Shown: positions 63,252 through 64,000 of the stretch, in pieces
How positions within the stretch are numbered: the stretch's first letter is position 1
Layout: every line of letters starts with the position of its first letter
Source: Bog-159 sp963818855
Lineage (GTDB): Bacteria > Acidobacteriota > Terriglobia > Bryobacterales > Bryobacteraceae
Direction: 5' to 3'
DNA length: 64,000 nt
Assembly (NCBI GenBank): GCA_963818855.1
Contig: CAWFUH010000001.1
Location: 62,001 to 126,000 of the forward strand
Translations under genes and position numbers: made by a program
Notes under the pieces: generated by a model
What the model saw: only the letters and a program-made list of their open reading frames with translations
Told to the model about the DNA's origin: nothing
Databases searched by the model: none

Positions 63252-63710
63252 TTATTTCACCTTAATCAGAGCCACGCTGTGGCCGCGGGCCGCCAGTCTG
63301 CGCGCCAGGCGCTCTTCGCGCGTTGGCCACCAGCGGTCTTTCGCGCCCATCACGACTACGGACTGGCGCTGGAGTAAGCCCACGCAGGCATCCTCGCGGT
63401 CGCGCGCGAAGACCAGCTCGATGCGGATGGCCGCCGGGCTGCTGCGCGCCACTGCGGTCAGTTCTGTCTCCAGCCGCTTTCGTATCCCCTCTGCGCACTC
63501 GAGCGGCGACGGGTACGGCAGGACGTACACCGCCATCAGCGTGACGGCGGCTTCAAACTCGCGCGCCCATTCGGCCGCCGCGGCCAACGCCCGGGCGGTC
63601 AAGAGTGGGTTGTTGTAGAGCACTACCAGGTGCAGCGGCTGTTCGGCGCTCTGAATCTCCGCCGGCGGCGACTGGGCGCTCTCGCGTAAGAACAGAAATC
63701 GGCTGTGCAT
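63252..63710 (-). CDS. Universal-stress-protein-like cytoplasmic protein, first gene of kdp operon
   Basis: 152 residues from ATG 63710 (a GTG at 63713 is adjacent). PLHLVVLYNNPLLTARALAA begins a USP-like alpha/beta fold, with VTLMAVYVLPYPSPLECAEG as the second strand and helix, ELVFARDREDACVGLL near the middle, and SVVVMGAKDRWWPTREERLA in the position of the USP nucleotide loop (normally GxxGxxxxxxxGS), though the glycine pattern is weak. VALIKVK ends the domain. USP domains also occur within KdpD sensors; here it stands alone and no kdpD is nearby, so a sensory or accessory role for K+ uptake is an inference. Confidence 0.7.
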   Translation of the reverse strand: MHSRFLFLRESAQSPPAEIQSAEQPLHLVVLYNNPLLTARALAAAAEWAREFEAAVTLMAVYVLPYPSPLECAEGIRKRLETELTAVARSSPAAIRIELVFARDREDACVGLLQRQSVVVMGAKDRWWPTREERLARRLAARGHSVALIKVK

Positions 63711-63793
63711 CACTGGGCCTGTTCACACGATAGAGTGGCGCACATAAGGAAGTCGTTAGGAAACGATCATGATTCCCTTGGCAGCGCGGGCTT

Positions 63794-63836
63794 TTGGAGG
63801 GCGGGCTTTAGCCGGCGCGGGGCTTCAGCCCCGCTG
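63794..63836. repeat. Dispersed double-hairpin repeat, family B, reverse orientation
   Basis: GGAGGGCGGGCTTTAGCCGG followed by GCGGGGCTTCAGCCCCGC is the reverse complement of the copy at 20495-20536, with only the flanks different. Confidence 0.85.
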
Positions 63837-63867
63837 CAGCGTCGTCTTGGTTGCGGCTATGCCGCTC

Positions 63868-63890
63868 TGTGGGGCAGGTCCAGCCTGCGG
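63868..63890. repeat. Partial family A repeat
   Basis: TGTGGGGCAGGTCCAGCCTG shares the TGTGGGGCAG start of family A at 40850 and 54724, with a shortened stem. It runs directly into a gene relic. Confidence 0.55.
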
Positions 63891-64000
63891 CGGCCTCCAG
63901 GCGGGCCAGTTTCCACTGATTTTCCATTTCGTCCTGCCGGTTCGCCGGGAAGGACGGCGGTTTCGCCGGGGCCGGGCTCGACCGAACAAAGCCAATTGGG
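63886..64000 (-). pseudogene. Truncated second copy of the NAQQSTGPKTPEGK-type family
   Basis: Minus-strand reading gives NRQDEMENQWKLARLEAA at about 63942-63889, matching the WELARLDAAEAAL block of the relic at 16962-17432. Upstream, in a different frame, comes VEPGPGETAVLPGE. The end of the copy is replaced by repeat A sequence at about 63890, so it is both frameshifted and truncated. More of it may lie beyond the window edge. Confidence 0.55.

Noticed and set aside
61307..63265. 652-codon plus-strand frame across kdpA and kdpF
   Set aside because: Antisense to the kdp genes; no recognisable domain, and the sense strand is certain.

Overview
The window looks like chromosomal DNA of an Acidobacteriota bacterium, most likely of the Solibacter/Bryobacterales type. 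The case rests on gene content seen here: two MacB-like ADOP permeases, a 1228-residue Oar-type TonB receptor with an N-terminal carboxypeptidase-regulatory-like domain, a FecR/DUF6600 protein, a sedolisin with its pro-domain, a fused E1/E2 2-oxoglutarate dehydrogenase, DUF4340 beside a Gld-type ABC exporter, and many decayed paralogues. Base composition is GC-rich. No rRNA, tRNA or CRISPR array was found. The species assignment is an inference.

Layout. 0-6.2 kb: end of an ADOP permease, a carboxypeptidase-regulatory-domain/porin fusion, a secreted parallel beta-helix protein, and a wrecked GH44-like gene. 6.2-10.2 kb (minus): an S9 peptidase translationally coupled to a secreted alpha-helical protein. 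10.3-12.2 kb (minus): an NAD salvage pair, nicotinamidase plus nicotinate phosphoribosyltransferase. 12.2-16.8 kb (minus): a four-gene Gld-like ABC operon ending in DUF4340. 16.9-20.4 kb: relics, then a sedolisin. 20.6-24.2 kb: the fused 2-oxoglutarate dehydrogenase. 24.4-28.9 kb: a membrane protein, a glycerol kinase relic, a HEXXH lipoprotein and a FecR-type protein. 28.9-35.4 kb: guaB, a secreted repeat protein, rsmB, DUF58 and an APC permease. 35.4-36.0 kb: a BrnT/BrnA-type toxin-antitoxin pair. 36.2-45.7 kb: TonB receptor, esterase, ADOP permease, two wrecked genes and a coiled-coil protein. 46.0-51.9 kb: a sigma-70 factor, a YflT-like protein, an ABC exporter, a pentapeptide protein, a GNAT and fabI. 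52.0-55.2 kb: a wrecked methyltransferase, a cation:proton antiporter and a wrecked hydrolase. 55.3-58.1 kb: a bifunctional nuclease, miaB, and a DUF433/DUF5615 pair whose toxin is degraded. 58.6-63.7 kb (minus): a USP-orfX-kdpF-kdpA-kdpB-kdpC potassium uptake operon.

Two things stand out beyond the gene list. First, two families of short dispersed double-hairpin repeats (A with a CTCCAG/CTGGAG centre, B with a GCCGGCTAAAGCCCGCC tail) sit in intergenic gaps, mostly just after stop codons, and the stems of family A change base identity while keeping pairing. Second, at least eight gene relics lie between intact housekeeping genes, several recognisable only by switching reading frame. No clearly new multi-gene system was found. 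The strongest leads are the repeat families, the enlarged substrate-loop region of FabI, the shortened RsmB, the porin fusion, and the extra 27-residue membrane protein in the kdp operon.
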